Source: Paenibacillus albicereus
GTDB taxonomy: Bacteria; Bacillota; Bacilli; Paenibacillales; Paenibacillaceae
Assembly (NCBI RefSeq): GCF_012676905.1
Contig: NZ_CP051428.1
Location: 1,698,001-1,762,000 of the forward strand
Direction of reading: 5' to 3'
DNA: 64,000 nt
The notes under the pieces were generated by a model, which saw only the letters and a list, made by a program, of their open reading frames with translations, did no database searches and was not told the DNA's origin. Shown here in pieces: positions 19,178-27,539 of this stretch. Made by a program: the position numbers and the translations under genes. How positions within the stretch are numbered: position 1 is the stretch's first letter; each line of letters begins with the position of its first letter.

Positions 19178-20536
19178 ATGAGCAAGCCACAGCGCCGCGA
19201 GGCTGTCCCGGAAAGCGAAACGCTCCATGCGCAGGGCCGCGAGGAGGGCTACCGGCAAGGACTGGAGGCGGGGCGCCAGGCATTCGGCGTGCCTTGGCCC
19301 GGCACGAGCATCATCATCCCCACGTTCAACAAGCGCGGCTACCTGGAAGCCTGCCTGGACAGCATCCTCGCCCACACGCCGGAGCCGTACGAAATCATCG
19401 TCGTCGACAACGGCTCCTCCGACGGGACGGCGGAGATGCTGGAGCGCCGGGCCGCGGAGCTCGGCTTCGGGCGCCTGCGCTGGCGGCGCATGGGTCTCAA
19501 CGCCGGCTTCGCCGCCGCGGTCAACCGCGGGCTCATGATGGCTCGCGGGGAAAAGCTGCTGCTGCTGAACAACGACACGCTCGTCGCGCCGCGCTGGCTC
19601 GACAACCTGACGGCGTGCCTCGAAGGCGTCCCGGATGCCGGCATCGTCGGCCCGGTGACGAACTTCATCAGCGGCGAGCAGCGGATCGATGTCCCGTACC
19701 GGACGATTCCGGCGATGAAGGCGTGGGCCGCCTCGTTCAACGAGCCGGACCCCGGCCGCTGGCGGGAGACGGCGCGGCTGACCGGCTTCTGCATGCTGAT
19801 GCGGCGCGGCCTGCTGGGCGAGATCGGCTATTTCGACGAAGGCTACGAGGTCGGCAATTACGAGGACGACGACTTCAGCCTCCGCGCCCGCCTCGCCGGC
19901 TACCGGCTGGCGATCGCGGGGGACGCCTTCATCCATCACTACGGCAACGTCAGCATCCGGTCGATCGGCCGGCGGATGGAGGCGGTCACGGTGCGCAACC
20001 GGCGGTATTTCCATGCGAAATGGGAGGGCGCCGACTCCTTGCCGCAGGCCGCAAGGCCGCAGGCAGCGGAAGCCGCGCCGGGCGAGCTCGCGCTCTATCC
20101 CGGCGGCATCGCCGCCGAAGCTGCGGACGGCACGCTCTGGTGGCTGGAGAGCGGCCGCCGCTGGCGGATCGAAGGCGAGTGGACGCTGCCGTCGGCGAGG
20201 CTCGCGATGCCGGTGCTGCGCCGCCTGCCGATCTCGGCGGAGCCGGTGCCGGCCGAGCTGGCCGCTGTCCGCTGGCACGGGCTGCCGGAAGCGCCGCCGC
20301 TGCCGGACGTACCGGTCGATGAAGCCGTTCCGCCGCCGGAGGCCGTGCTGCTGCCGGATGGAAGCGTCGGCCTCGTCGAGGAAGGGCGGCTGCGCCGGCC
20401 GCTGAACCGATTCGTCGCCGCCGGCTGGTCGTTGGAGCGGAGGCCGGTCCGCCGGAGGCTGTCGTCGGCGGAGGCGGAAGCGATCCCCGCCGGCGCCGCC
20501 ATCGCGGCCGCTCCGCAGCTGCGCCAGCGGCTGTAG
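19178..20536 (+). CDS. GT2-family glycosyltransferase with Gly-x3-Gly N-terminus and C-terminal beta repeats
   Basis: ATG 19178 follows AAGGAGGAGG, giving 452 residues. An N-terminal helix carries GREEGYRQGLEAGRQ, a run of Gly every fourth residue shared with the next three genes. Residues about 40-280 are a rhamnosyltransferase-like GT2: TSIIIPTFNKRGYLEACLDSI, IIVVDNGSSDGTAEML, NAGFAAAVNRG, LLLLNNDTLVAPRWL, TGFCMLMRR and EDDDFSLRARLAGY. The C-terminal 150 residues contain two similar units (GTLWWLESGRRWRIEG..., GSVGLVEEGRLRRPLN...), like the short beta repeats of some surface proteins. A spore-glycan role is likely from context. Confidence 0.85.
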   Translation: MSKPQRREAVPESETLHAQGREEGYRQGLEAGRQAFGVPWPGTSIIIPTFNKRGYLEACLDSILAHTPEPYEIIVVDNGSSDGTAEMLERRAAELGFGRLRWRRMGLNAGFAAAVNRGLMMARGEKLLLLNNDTLVAPRWLDNLTACLEGVPDAGIVGPVTNFISGEQRIDVPYRTIPAMKAWAASFNEPDPGRWRETARLTGFCMLMRRGLLGEIGYFDEGYEVGNYEDDDFSLRARLAGYRLAIAGDAFIHHYGNVSIRSIGRRMEAVTVRNRRYFHAKWEGADSLPQAARPQAAEAAPGELALYPGGIAAEAADGTLWWLESGRRWRIEGEWTLPSARLAMPVLRRLPISAEPVPAELAAVRWHGLPEAPPLPDVPVDEAVPPPEAVLLPDGSVGLVEEGRLRRPLNRFVAAGWSLERRPVRRRLSSAEAEAIPAGAAIAAAPQLRQRL

Positions 20537-20593
20537 CCTGAAGCAAGCAAGCTTGGTCCATCACTCATGAACCCATTCAAGGAGGAATCCATC

Positions 20594-20956
20594 ATGGCGA
20601 TACTGCTGCTCGCGGCTTCCAAGCCGTCTGTCCGGCGCAAGAAGCCCAAGTCCGCCGCCGGTGCCACCAAGACGACCCGCGCAGGCGGCAAGCGCAAGAA
20701 GGCGTCCGGAACGACCCGTCGGAAAGCGAGGTCCGCTGCGGGCGGGAAAGGAACGCGGCTCAGGAAGCGCTCCGCTGTCGCAAGGCCGCGCCGCGTCCGC
20801 CGCGTCCACAGCGCCCCGCTCCAGGCCGTGCCGCAGATGGCCGGCAGTCCGAGCTATGTGGCCGGCTTCCAGCAGACGTACAACGAAGGTTATCAGGTCG
20901 GCTTCGGCCAAGGCTACGAGGAAGGGCTGCAGCTGGCGTACGAGACGCAGCCTTAG
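20594..20956 (+). CDS. Small, very basic protein with Gly/Tyr C-terminal repeat
   Basis: A 120-residue protein. ATG 20594 is chosen because AAGGAGG lies eight bases before it. After a short hydrophobic start (MAILLLAAS) the protein is packed with Lys, Arg, Ser and Thr to about residue 80, then ends with SYVAGFQQTYNEGYQVGFGQ and GYEEGLQLAYE. The tail has Gly at every fourth position and matches the motif at the N-termini of the flanking glycosyltransferases. No enzyme domain is present. I do not recognise a family; it could be a scaffold or coat protein that recruits those enzymes, or a nucleic-acid- or polyanion-binding spore protein. Confidence 0.65.
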   Translation: MAILLLAASKPSVRRKKPKSAAGATKTTRAGGKRKKASGTTRRKARSAAGGKGTRLRKRSAVARPRRVRRVHSAPLQAVPQMAGSPSYVAGFQQTYNEGYQVGFGQGYEEGLQLAYETQP

Positions 20957-20987
20957 CGTCGCCGCTGCCGCCCCGGCATGACGGGTG

Positions 20988-21358
20988 CTGAAATCGCGCC
21001 GCGCGGCTCTGCGGGCTCCGTGCCCGCACTGCGCCTGAGGTCGCGCCGCGCGGCCCTGCGGGCTCCGTGCCCGCCGCGCGCCTGAAATCGCGCTACGCGC
21101 CTCTGCGGGTTCCGTGCCCGCACTGCGCCTGAGGTCGCACCGCGCGCCTCTGCGGGCTCCGTGCCCGCCGCGCGCCTGAGGTCGCGCCGCGCGGCTCTGC
21201 GGGCTCCGTGCCCCGCGCGCCTGAGGTCGCGCCGCGCGGCCCTGCGGGCTCCGTGCCCCGCGCGCCTGAGGTCGCGCCACGCGCCTCTGCGGGCTTCCGT
21301 GCCCGCACTGCGCCTGAGGTCGGGCCAAGCGGCCCTGCGGCCTCCGCGCCGCGCGGCT
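20988..21358. repeat. 8 x 45-48-bp GC-rich intergenic tandem array
   Basis: The anchor CTGCGGG occurs at 21009, 21056, 21103, 21150, 21197, 21242 and 21287, with a diverged last unit (CTGCGGCC) at 21335; the step is 47 bases, shrinking to 45 and then 48 at the end. Each regular unit contains a TGCGGG...CCCGCA-type stem. It fills most of the 499-base gap between the small basic gene and the first CgeB-like gene. Confidence 0.9.
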
Positions 21359-21455
21359 AGGATATCCGCCGCTTTTGACAAACGGCGGACAAGAGGCCAA
21401 GAGGGCTCTGCGCCGCCGGAATACAGTAAGCAGAAGGAGAAGGGAGGCAGATGGC

Positions 21456-22547
21456 ATGGCATCACAGGAGCAGCTGCTGGCAGCGGGGCGGGAGGCGGGA
21501 CGCCTCGCGGGGGAGGCGCACGGGCGCCGGGACGGCGCTTGCCGGAGCGCCGCGCAGACGGTCGCTCCCGCTGCGTACCCGCTGCGGCCGCTGACCGTCC
21601 TCTTCGTGCCGCAAGGCTTCCCCGCCATCGATGAGGGGGTGGCGGACGCTCTCCGGCAGCATGCGCAGACGGTCCACGTCGGCCATTCCTCGACGATGCT
21701 CGCCCAGGCTGCCGAGCTGAGGCCGCAGCTGGTGCTCGTCATGAACGGCCTGCACGTGTTCCCGCCGGACCATGCCGAGCAGATCGCGGCGATCCGCGCG
21801 CTCGGCATCCGCACGGCGATCTGGTTCGCGGACGATCCGTACTTCACCCGCGAGACGGCTCGGCTCGCGCCGCTCTACGACGTCGTCTTCACGCATGAGC
21901 TCGAGGCGGTGCCGTTCTACCGGGCGAGCGGAGCGGCGAACGCGCATTACCTGCCGCTCGGAGCGAACCCGGCGGTATTCCACGCGAAGCCGGTCGGCCA
22001 GGAGTACCGCAGCGACGTCTTTTTCGTCGGCACGGGCTTCTGGAACCGGATCCGGCTGCTCAACGAGGTGCTGCCGGCGCTGGAAGGCCGCAAGGTCGTC
22101 CTCGCGGGCGGCGAGTGGGAGCGGCTCGCCCGCTACTCTCGCTACAAGCCGTTCATCCGGCCCGGCTTCATGCCGGTCGAGGAGACGGTGAACTTTTACA
22201 ACGGGGCGAAGATCGTCCTGAACATCCACCGCACGACCGAGCCGGGCTCCGACAACCATAACGATGCCGGACTCCGGGGAGCGTCGATCAACCCGCGGAC
22301 GTACGAGATTTCGGCCTGCGGCACGCTGCAGCTGACCGACATCCGGGACGATCTGTCCCAGTATTACGAGCCGGGCCGGGAGCTGGACGTGTTCCGCACG
22401 CCGGCCGAGCTGACCGCCAAGATCCTCCACTACCTCGACCGAGAGGACGAGAGGCGGCGGATCGCCGTGCTCGGCATGCTCCGCACGATGCGGGACCATG
22501 CCTACGCCGGCAGGGTCGGCACGCTGCTCGACCTTGCCGGATGCTGA
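21456..22547 (+). CDS. CgeB-like glycosyltransferase (GT-B), copy 1
   Basis: ATG 21456 (MASQEQLL) follows GGGAGG with 8-base spacing; 363 residues. The N-terminus carries GREAGRLAGEAHGRRDG, with Gly every fourth residue. The rest is a CgeB/DUF3880-type spore-maturation glycosyltransferase: LTVLFVPQGFPAIDEGVADAL, RPQLVLVMNGLHVFP, AIRALGIRTAIWFADDPYF, DVVFTHELEAVPFY, YLPLGANPAVF, DVFFVGTGFWNR and the C-terminal Glyco_trans_1_2 block INPRTYEISACGTLQLTDIRDDL. CgeB is tied to the outer spore surface in Bacillus, so a similar role is inferred. It overlaps nothing and is followed 56 bases later by its paralogue. Confidence 0.88.
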   Translation: MASQEQLLAAGREAGRLAGEAHGRRDGACRSAAQTVAPAAYPLRPLTVLFVPQGFPAIDEGVADALRQHAQTVHVGHSSTMLAQAAELRPQLVLVMNGLHVFPPDHAEQIAAIRALGIRTAIWFADDPYFTRETARLAPLYDVVFTHELEAVPFYRASGAANAHYLPLGANPAVFHAKPVGQEYRSDVFFVGTGFWNRIRLLNEVLPALEGRKVVLAGGEWERLARYSRYKPFIRPGFMPVEETVNFYNGAKIVLNIHRTTEPGSDNHNDAGLRGASINPRTYEISACGTLQLTDIRDDLSQYYEPGRELDVFRTPAELTAKILHYLDREDERRRIAVLGMLRTMRDHAYAGRVGTLLDLAGC

Positions 22548-22603
22548 AGCGCAAGGCAGCCGCGGGCGACCGCCGGGCTGGCCAAGAAGAAGGAGGAACC
22601 ATA

Positions 22604-23785
22604 GTGGCTGTAACATCCATGCGCGGCAAGCGCGCCCGTCCAAGCCGACCGGCGCGTCCGGGAGCCGCTGCCGTCCGGAGGAGCCGGCCGCCGCTCCTGG
22701 ACGCCGAAGTCCAGAGCGGACGGGAAGCAGGCTTCGCGGCCGGAGTGGAGCACGGAAGATGGCAGGGCAAGTGCGAGGCTGCCTTGAGCCAGCTGCCGTA
22801 CGCGCCTCCGGTCTTTCCGATCCACGTCCTGTTCGTCGCGACGGCGAAAGGCTACCCCTACTCGCCGCTCGATTCGGCGATCGCCGATACGCTCCGCTCG
22901 ATGACCGCGAGGCTGAGCATCACCGACACGCAGCAGCCGGTCGTGCAGCTGGCCAAGGAGCTGCGGCCGGACGCGGTCATCGTGCTCGACGGGCTGCAAT
23001 ATCCGACCGAGCAGGTGGACGCGATCCGCGCGCTCGGCATCCGCACCGCCGTCTGGTTCACGGACGATCCGTACTACTCCGACATCACCCGCAAGCTCGC
23101 CCCCCATTACGACTTCGTATTCACGCTCGAGAGCAACACGGTCGAATTCTACCGGCAACTCGGCTGCCCGAACGTCACCTACCTGCCGCTCGGCGTCAAT
23201 CCCGCCGAGTTCCGCCCCCGCAATCCGGACCTGTCGCTGCGCCGCGAGATCAGCTTCGTCGGCTCGGCCTACCACAAGCGCGTCGACTTCTTCAATCAGA
23301 TCACGCCTTACCTCGCGACCCGAGACATCGCCATCTCCGGCCTCTGGTGGGAGCGTCTGCGGGATTACCGGCTGCTCCAGCCGAAAATCCGCGCCGGCCA
23401 CTGGATGGACCCGCTGGAGACGGCCGCCACGTACAACGGGGCGAAAATCGTCATCAACATGCACCGCGCGCATGACGACGAGACGTTCAACAGCAACAGC
23501 GCGCAGCTGACGGCCGTATCGCCGAACCCGCGCACGTTCGAAATCTCGGCCTGCGGCACGCTGCAGCTGACGGACGTGCGGGACGATCTCGCCCGCTTCT
23601 ACGAGCCGGGCGTGGAGATCGCGACCTATGCCTCGCCGCAGGAGCTCGTCGAGAAGATCGACTACTACCTGAACCACGAGGAAGAGCGGCAGGCGATCGC
23701 CTTGCGCGGCTTGTGCCGGACGATGAAGGAGCACACCTATGCCCACCGGCTGACGACGATGCTCTCCGTCATGTTCCCGTCATGA
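22604..23785 (+). CDS. CgeB-like glycosyltransferase (GT-B), copy 2
   Basis: GTG 22604 is chosen for its AAGGAGG seven bases upstream; 393 residues. A basic N-terminus (MRGKRARPSRPARPG) leads to LDAEVQSGREAGFAAGVEHG then RWQGK, the same four-residue Gly ladder. The catalytic part parallels copy 1 block for block: IHVLFVATAKGYPYSPLDSAI, LRPDAVIVLDGLQYP, AIRALGIRTAVWFTDDPYY, YLPLGVNPAEF, EISFVGSAYHKRVDFF, NPRTFEISACGTLQLTDVRDDL. The pair arose by tandem duplication, as shown by shared order and identical signature blocks, and has since diverged. Presumably adds a different sugar to the same glycan. Confidence 0.88.
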   Translation: MAVTSMRGKRARPSRPARPGAAAVRRSRPPLLDAEVQSGREAGFAAGVEHGRWQGKCEAALSQLPYAPPVFPIHVLFVATAKGYPYSPLDSAIADTLRSMTARLSITDTQQPVVQLAKELRPDAVIVLDGLQYPTEQVDAIRALGIRTAVWFTDDPYYSDITRKLAPHYDFVFTLESNTVEFYRQLGCPNVTYLPLGVNPAEFRPRNPDLSLRREISFVGSAYHKRVDFFNQITPYLATRDIAISGLWWERLRDYRLLQPKIRAGHWMDPLETAATYNGAKIVINMHRAHDDETFNSNSAQLTAVSPNPRTFEISACGTLQLTDVRDDLARFYEPGVEIATYASPQELVEKIDYYLNHEEERQAIALRGLCRTMKEHTYAHRLTTMLSVMFPS

Positions 23786-23825
23786 CGGCGCGGACGGCCC
23801 GCGCCGGGCAAGGAGGGCGATGAGC

Positions 23826-25433
23826 ATGGAGTTCCGGCCGAGGCTGCTGTTCTTCTCCCATATCGGCAGTCCCGAGGCGATCACCGGGGCGGAGAAGCTG
23901 CTGCTGTCCACCGTCCTTGAGCTGTCGTCCGTCGCCGACTGCACGCTTGCCGTGCCCGAAGAAGGCATCCTGTCCGGCCGCGCCGCCGCCGCGGGCATCC
24001 CGGTCCGCGTGACGGGGCATGTGCCGATCTACTACTCGATGTACATGGGGCTGCCGAGCGTCCCGGACGAGGTCGAGGAGGGGACGGGGAGCGCCGCGAT
24101 GGAAGGAGTGTACCGGCTTCTGCTGGATGTCCGTCCGCACGCGGTCTGGGTGAACACCTGCGTCCACCCGCTGCCGGCGATCGCTGCCAAGCGGCTCGGC
24201 ATCCCGGTCGTCTGGTGCCTCACCGAGACGATGCGTCCGGCCGCGGGCGGCGGGCCGACGATGAAGCTGATCGAGCAGCATGCCGACCGCGTCATCGGCA
24301 TCTCCGCCTCGACGCTGCGGCCGCTCGCCTCGCCGCTTGCGGCATCCCGCTCGGAAGTGCTGCTGCCCGGCGTGGACACGGCTTCGTTCAAGCCGTGGAC
24401 CTGGGCCGCCAGCCGCAGCGTCCGGCGAGCCGAGCTCGGCCTGCAGGAGCGGCATGTGCTCGTGGGGTTCATCGCCTCGCATCTGTACGAGAACAAGGGG
24501 CTGGAGCACTTCCTGGCCGCTGCCGGTCTGGCGGCCGCCTCGCGGCCCGACCTGCGCTTCGTCGTCATCGGCAACCCGGTCGACGCGGAGTACGCCGCCC
24601 GCTGCTCGCGCATCGCGGATGCGTCGGGACTGTCGGCCCGCCTTGCGTGGCTGCCCTTCGAGCCGGACGTGTCGCGCGCCTACCCGGCGATGGACGTCCT
24701 GGTCGTGCCGAGCATCGTGGAGGAAGGCTTCGGCATGACGGCGCTGGAGGGTCTGCTGTTCGGCAAGCCGGTCGTCGCGTACGCCTCCGGCGGACTCGCG
24801 GAAATTCTGCATGCGACCGGCAACGCCGACTGGCTCGCGCCGATGGCCGATTATGCCGGCCTCGCGGAGCGGATCGGCCGGCTCGCGGACAACGCTCCGC
24901 TGCGGCTCGCGGCCGGAGCGCACAGCGGCGCGGCGGCGCTCGCCGTGTTCGGCATGCCCGCCTATCGCGGGCGGCTGCTGGCCAGCCTCGAGCGGCTGCG
25001 GCTGCCCCGGCTGCCGGAGCCCCGGCTCGTGCACGGCTCCGGGCCGGAGCGCGGCCTGCTCGCCGGCTGGACGCTGCGGCCGATCGCGAACCCGGAGGCG
25101 GAGGCGGCAGCCGGCCTCGGCGGCTTGGCGCGAGCCGCGCTGCCGGACGGCGTGCTGGCGCTGCTGCCCCGAGGCGAGCCGATCGGCTCGCCGCCGCCGC
25201 AGCCGCAGCCGGAGCTGGAGCCGCCGGCCGCGGAGCCGCCCGCTGCGGCCGGCGATCGCGCCGCCGGCGGCCGCAGGCGGGCCCGGCTGCGGCGCGGCAA
25301 GGCCGGCCGCGCGCGGCGGCGAGCCCGCCCCGGCCGCCGCAGCCGCGCGGCTCGGCGCGGCCGTGCCGGCGGCGCTCCGCGCCGCCGCAAGTCCGGCTCC
25401 GCCGGCCGTCGGGCCGGCGGGAAGAAGCGGTAG
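23826..25433 (+). CDS. GT4-family glycosyltransferase with Arg-rich tail
   Basis: ATG 23826 (MEFRPRLLF) is nine bases after AAGGAGG; ATG 23820 is only three bases away from it and less likely. About 535 residues. The GT-B core has LLFFSHIGSPEAITGAEKLLL, a linker recognising VWVNTCVHPLP, then SEVLLPGVDTASF, HVLVGFIASHLYENKGLEHFL and the E-x7-E motif E300/E308 (EGFGMTALE), then GKPVVAYASGGLAEIL. From about residue 460 the chain becomes Pro/Ala/Glu-rich and ends in about 60 residues of Arg/Ala/Gly/Lys. The basic tail recalls those of its neighbours and may bind an acidic polymer. Confidence 0.85.
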   Translation: MEFRPRLLFFSHIGSPEAITGAEKLLLSTVLELSSVADCTLAVPEEGILSGRAAAAGIPVRVTGHVPIYYSMYMGLPSVPDEVEEGTGSAAMEGVYRLLLDVRPHAVWVNTCVHPLPAIAAKRLGIPVVWCLTETMRPAAGGGPTMKLIEQHADRVIGISASTLRPLASPLAASRSEVLLPGVDTASFKPWTWAASRSVRRAELGLQERHVLVGFIASHLYENKGLEHFLAAAGLAAASRPDLRFVVIGNPVDAEYAARCSRIADASGLSARLAWLPFEPDVSRAYPAMDVLVVPSIVEEGFGMTALEGLLFGKPVVAYASGGLAEILHATGNADWLAPMADYAGLAERIGRLADNAPLRLAAGAHSGAAALAVFGMPAYRGRLLASLERLRLPRLPEPRLVHGSGPERGLLAGWTLRPIANPEAEAAAGLGGLARAALPDGVLALLPRGEPIGSPPPQPQPELEPPAAEPPAAAGDRAAGGRRRARLRRGKAGRARRRARPGRRSRAARRGRAGGAPRRRKSGSAGRRAGGKKR

Positions 25434-25468
25434 CGCATCTATTTTCAATCGAAAGGCGGAATGAACGA

Positions 25469-26563
25469 ATGCGAGTGATGACCGTGCTCGGCACGCGGCC
25501 GGAAATCATCCGGCTCAGCCTCATCATCGGCAAGCTCGACCGGCTGGCGGACCGGCACATCCTCGTGCACACGGGACAGAACTACACCGATTCGCTGAAC
25601 GACGTGTTCTTCCGCGAGATGGGAGTGCGCCGCCCCGACCATGTGATGAAGGGCGGCAGCTCGACGCTCGGCGGCCAGCTGGCCGGCATGTTCGGCGAGA
25701 TGGAGCGGCTGCTGCGCGAGGAGCGGCCCGACGTCGTGCTGCTGCTCGGCGATACGAACAGCGCGCTGTGCGCGATCCTGGCGGAGCGGATGGGCATCCC
25801 GGTCGTCCACATGGAGGCCGGCAACCGCTGCTACGACCTGACCGTGCCGGAGGAGAAGAACCGCCGCATCATCGACGCCGTGTCGACGATCAATATGCCG
25901 TATACCGAGTACAGCAAGCAGAACCTGCTGCGCGAGGGATTTCCGGCCAACCGCATCATCCGCACCGGCAATCCGATCGGCGAGGTGATGGCGCATTACA
26001 AGGACCGCATCGACGCGAGCGGCGTGCTGCAGCGGCTCGGCCTGCAGGAGCGGGACTACGTGCTCGTCACGACGCACCGCGCCGAGAACGTCGACGTGCC
26101 GGCCCATCTGGACGGCATCCTCGGCGGCTTGAACCGCATCGCGGAGCGGCACGGCAAGCGGATCATCTGCAGCATCCACCCGCGCACCCGCTCGCGCATC
26201 GACGCCGGCGGCACGGCGGTGCGGCCGCATCCGCTGGTCGAGTTCCATGAGCCGTTCGGCTTCTTCGACTTCGTGCGGCTGGAGCGGGACGCCTGGTGCG
26301 CGGTCAGCGACAGCGGCACGGTGCAGGAGGAGTGCTGCCTGCTCGGCGTGCCGACGGTGACGATCCGGAGCACGACCGAGCGCCCCGAGACGGTCGATTG
26401 CGGCAGCAATGTCGTGAGCGGCCTGCGGGCGGACCGGATCGCGGACGCCGTCGACGTGATGACGGCGCTCCCGGCGGGATGGAGCATCCCGGCGGGGTAC
26501 GAGGCGCTGGACGTTTCGGACATCGTAGTGAAATATGTGCTTGGAGGGAAATGGAATGTTTGA
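25469..26563 (+). CDS. wecB: UDP-N-acetylglucosamine 2-epimerase (WecB/FnlC-like)
   Basis: A 364-residue non-hydrolysing 2-epimerase: VMTVLGTRPEIIRLSLIIGKL, HTGQNYTDSLNDVFF, LLLGDTNSALCAILAERMGIPVVHMEAGNRC, PEEKNRRIIDAVS, TTHRAENVD, SDSGTVQEECCLLGVPTVTIRSTTERPE. ATG 25469 follows GAAAGGCGG. In isolation it would convert UDP-GlcNAc to UDP-ManNAc. Directly ahead of a CapE/FnlA-like dehydratase and an RmlD-like reductase, it more likely acts last in a UDP-L-amino-sugar pathway, as CapG/FnlC/WbvD do. Its stop overlaps the next gene by 8 bases. Confidence 0.9.
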   Translation: MRVMTVLGTRPEIIRLSLIIGKLDRLADRHILVHTGQNYTDSLNDVFFREMGVRRPDHVMKGGSSTLGGQLAGMFGEMERLLREERPDVVLLLGDTNSALCAILAERMGIPVVHMEAGNRCYDLTVPEEKNRRIIDAVSTINMPYTEYSKQNLLREGFPANRIIRTGNPIGEVMAHYKDRIDASGVLQRLGLQERDYVLVTTHRAENVDVPAHLDGILGGLNRIAERHGKRIICSIHPRTRSRIDAGGTAVRPHPLVEFHEPFGFFDFVRLERDAWCAVSDSGTVQEECCLLGVPTVTIRSTTERPETVDCGSNVVSGLRADRIADAVDVMTALPAGWSIPAGYEALDVSDIVVKYVLGGKWNV

Positions 26564-27539
26564 ACACTCTCGCATCCTCGTCACCGGTGGAACCGGCTCC
26601 TGGGGGTATGAGCTGATCCGGCAGCTGCTGCCGCAAAATCCGAAGGAAATCATCGTCTTCTCCCGCAGCGAATCGGCGCAGGTGACGATGAGCCGCACGT
26701 TCGAGGATGCGCGGCTGACGTTCCGCATCGGCGACATCCGCGACCTGGAGGCGCTGACGAAGGCGACGCAGGGCGTCGACTACGTGTTCCACCTCGCCGC
26801 GCTCAAGCATGTGCCGGTGTGCGAGGAGCATCCGTACGAGGCGCTCAAGACGAACGTGCTCGGCACGCAGAACGTCATCGAAGCCGCCAACCTGAACAAG
26901 GTGAAGCGCGTCATCTATATCTCCACCGACAAGGCGGCCAATCCGTCGAACTTCTACGGCATGACCAAGGCGATCGGCGAGAAGCTGATCGTGTACGCGA
27001 ACCTCGTCAGCACGGACACGAAGTTCGTCTGCGTGCGCGGCGGCAACGTGCTCGGCACGAACGGCAGCGTCATCCATCTGTTCACGAACCAGATCAAGAC
27101 GAAAGGCCAGGTGCGCCTGACGGACCGCGGCATGACGCGCTTCTTCCTGACGCTGCATGACGCGATCAGCCTGCTGTTCAAGGCGTCGGAGGAAAGCCTC
27201 GGCGGCGAAATCTTCGTCATGACGATGCCGACCTGCCGCATCGAGGATCTGGCCGAGGTGCTCATGGAGGACATCGGCGTGCAGGCCGAGGTCGTCGAGA
27301 CGGGCATCCGCCCCGGCGAGAAGCTGCATGAGATCCTGCTGACCGAGTTCGAGAGCAAGAGCACGGTCATCTACGACAAGGAATACCTGGTCATCCTGCC
27401 GCCGCTCGACATCCCGGGGCTCAAGGAGCAGTACAGCACGTATGACGCGGTCGACTTCGACAGCTTCTGCTCGAGCGAGAACCTGATGGACAAAGAGCAG
27501 ATCCGCGACATGCTGAGGAGGGGCGGGTTCCTGCAATGA
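26556..27539 (+). CDS. UDP-GlcNAc inverting 4,6-dehydratase (CapE/FnlA/PseB-like)
   Basis: A 327-residue short SDR. ATG 26556 follows GGAGGG with 7-base spacing. The NAD(P) loop GGTGSWG is at 11-17, D60-I-R-D marks the adenine pocket, and the active site STDKAANPSNFYGMTK includes D125, K126, Y134 and K138, the Asp-Lys pair typical of inverting 4,6-dehydratases. NVLGTNGSVIHLF and RPGEKLHEIL also match the family. It should take UDP-GlcNAc to the 4-keto-6-deoxy-L form. Neighbours (2-epimerase before, 4-reductase after, both overlapping) favour the CapE/FnlA role over PseB, because no pseudaminate aminotransferase is present. Confidence 0.88.
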   Translation: MFEHSRILVTGGTGSWGYELIRQLLPQNPKEIIVFSRSESAQVTMSRTFEDARLTFRIGDIRDLEALTKATQGVDYVFHLAALKHVPVCEEHPYEALKTNVLGTQNVIEAANLNKVKRVIYISTDKAANPSNFYGMTKAIGEKLIVYANLVSTDTKFVCVRGGNVLGTNGSVIHLFTNQIKTKGQVRLTDRGMTRFFLTLHDAISLLFKASEESLGGEIFVMTMPTCRIEDLAEVLMEDIGVQAEVVETGIRPGEKLHEILLTEFESKSTVIYDKEYLVILPPLDIPGLKEQYSTYDAVDFDSFCSSENLMDKEQIRDMLRRGGFLQ

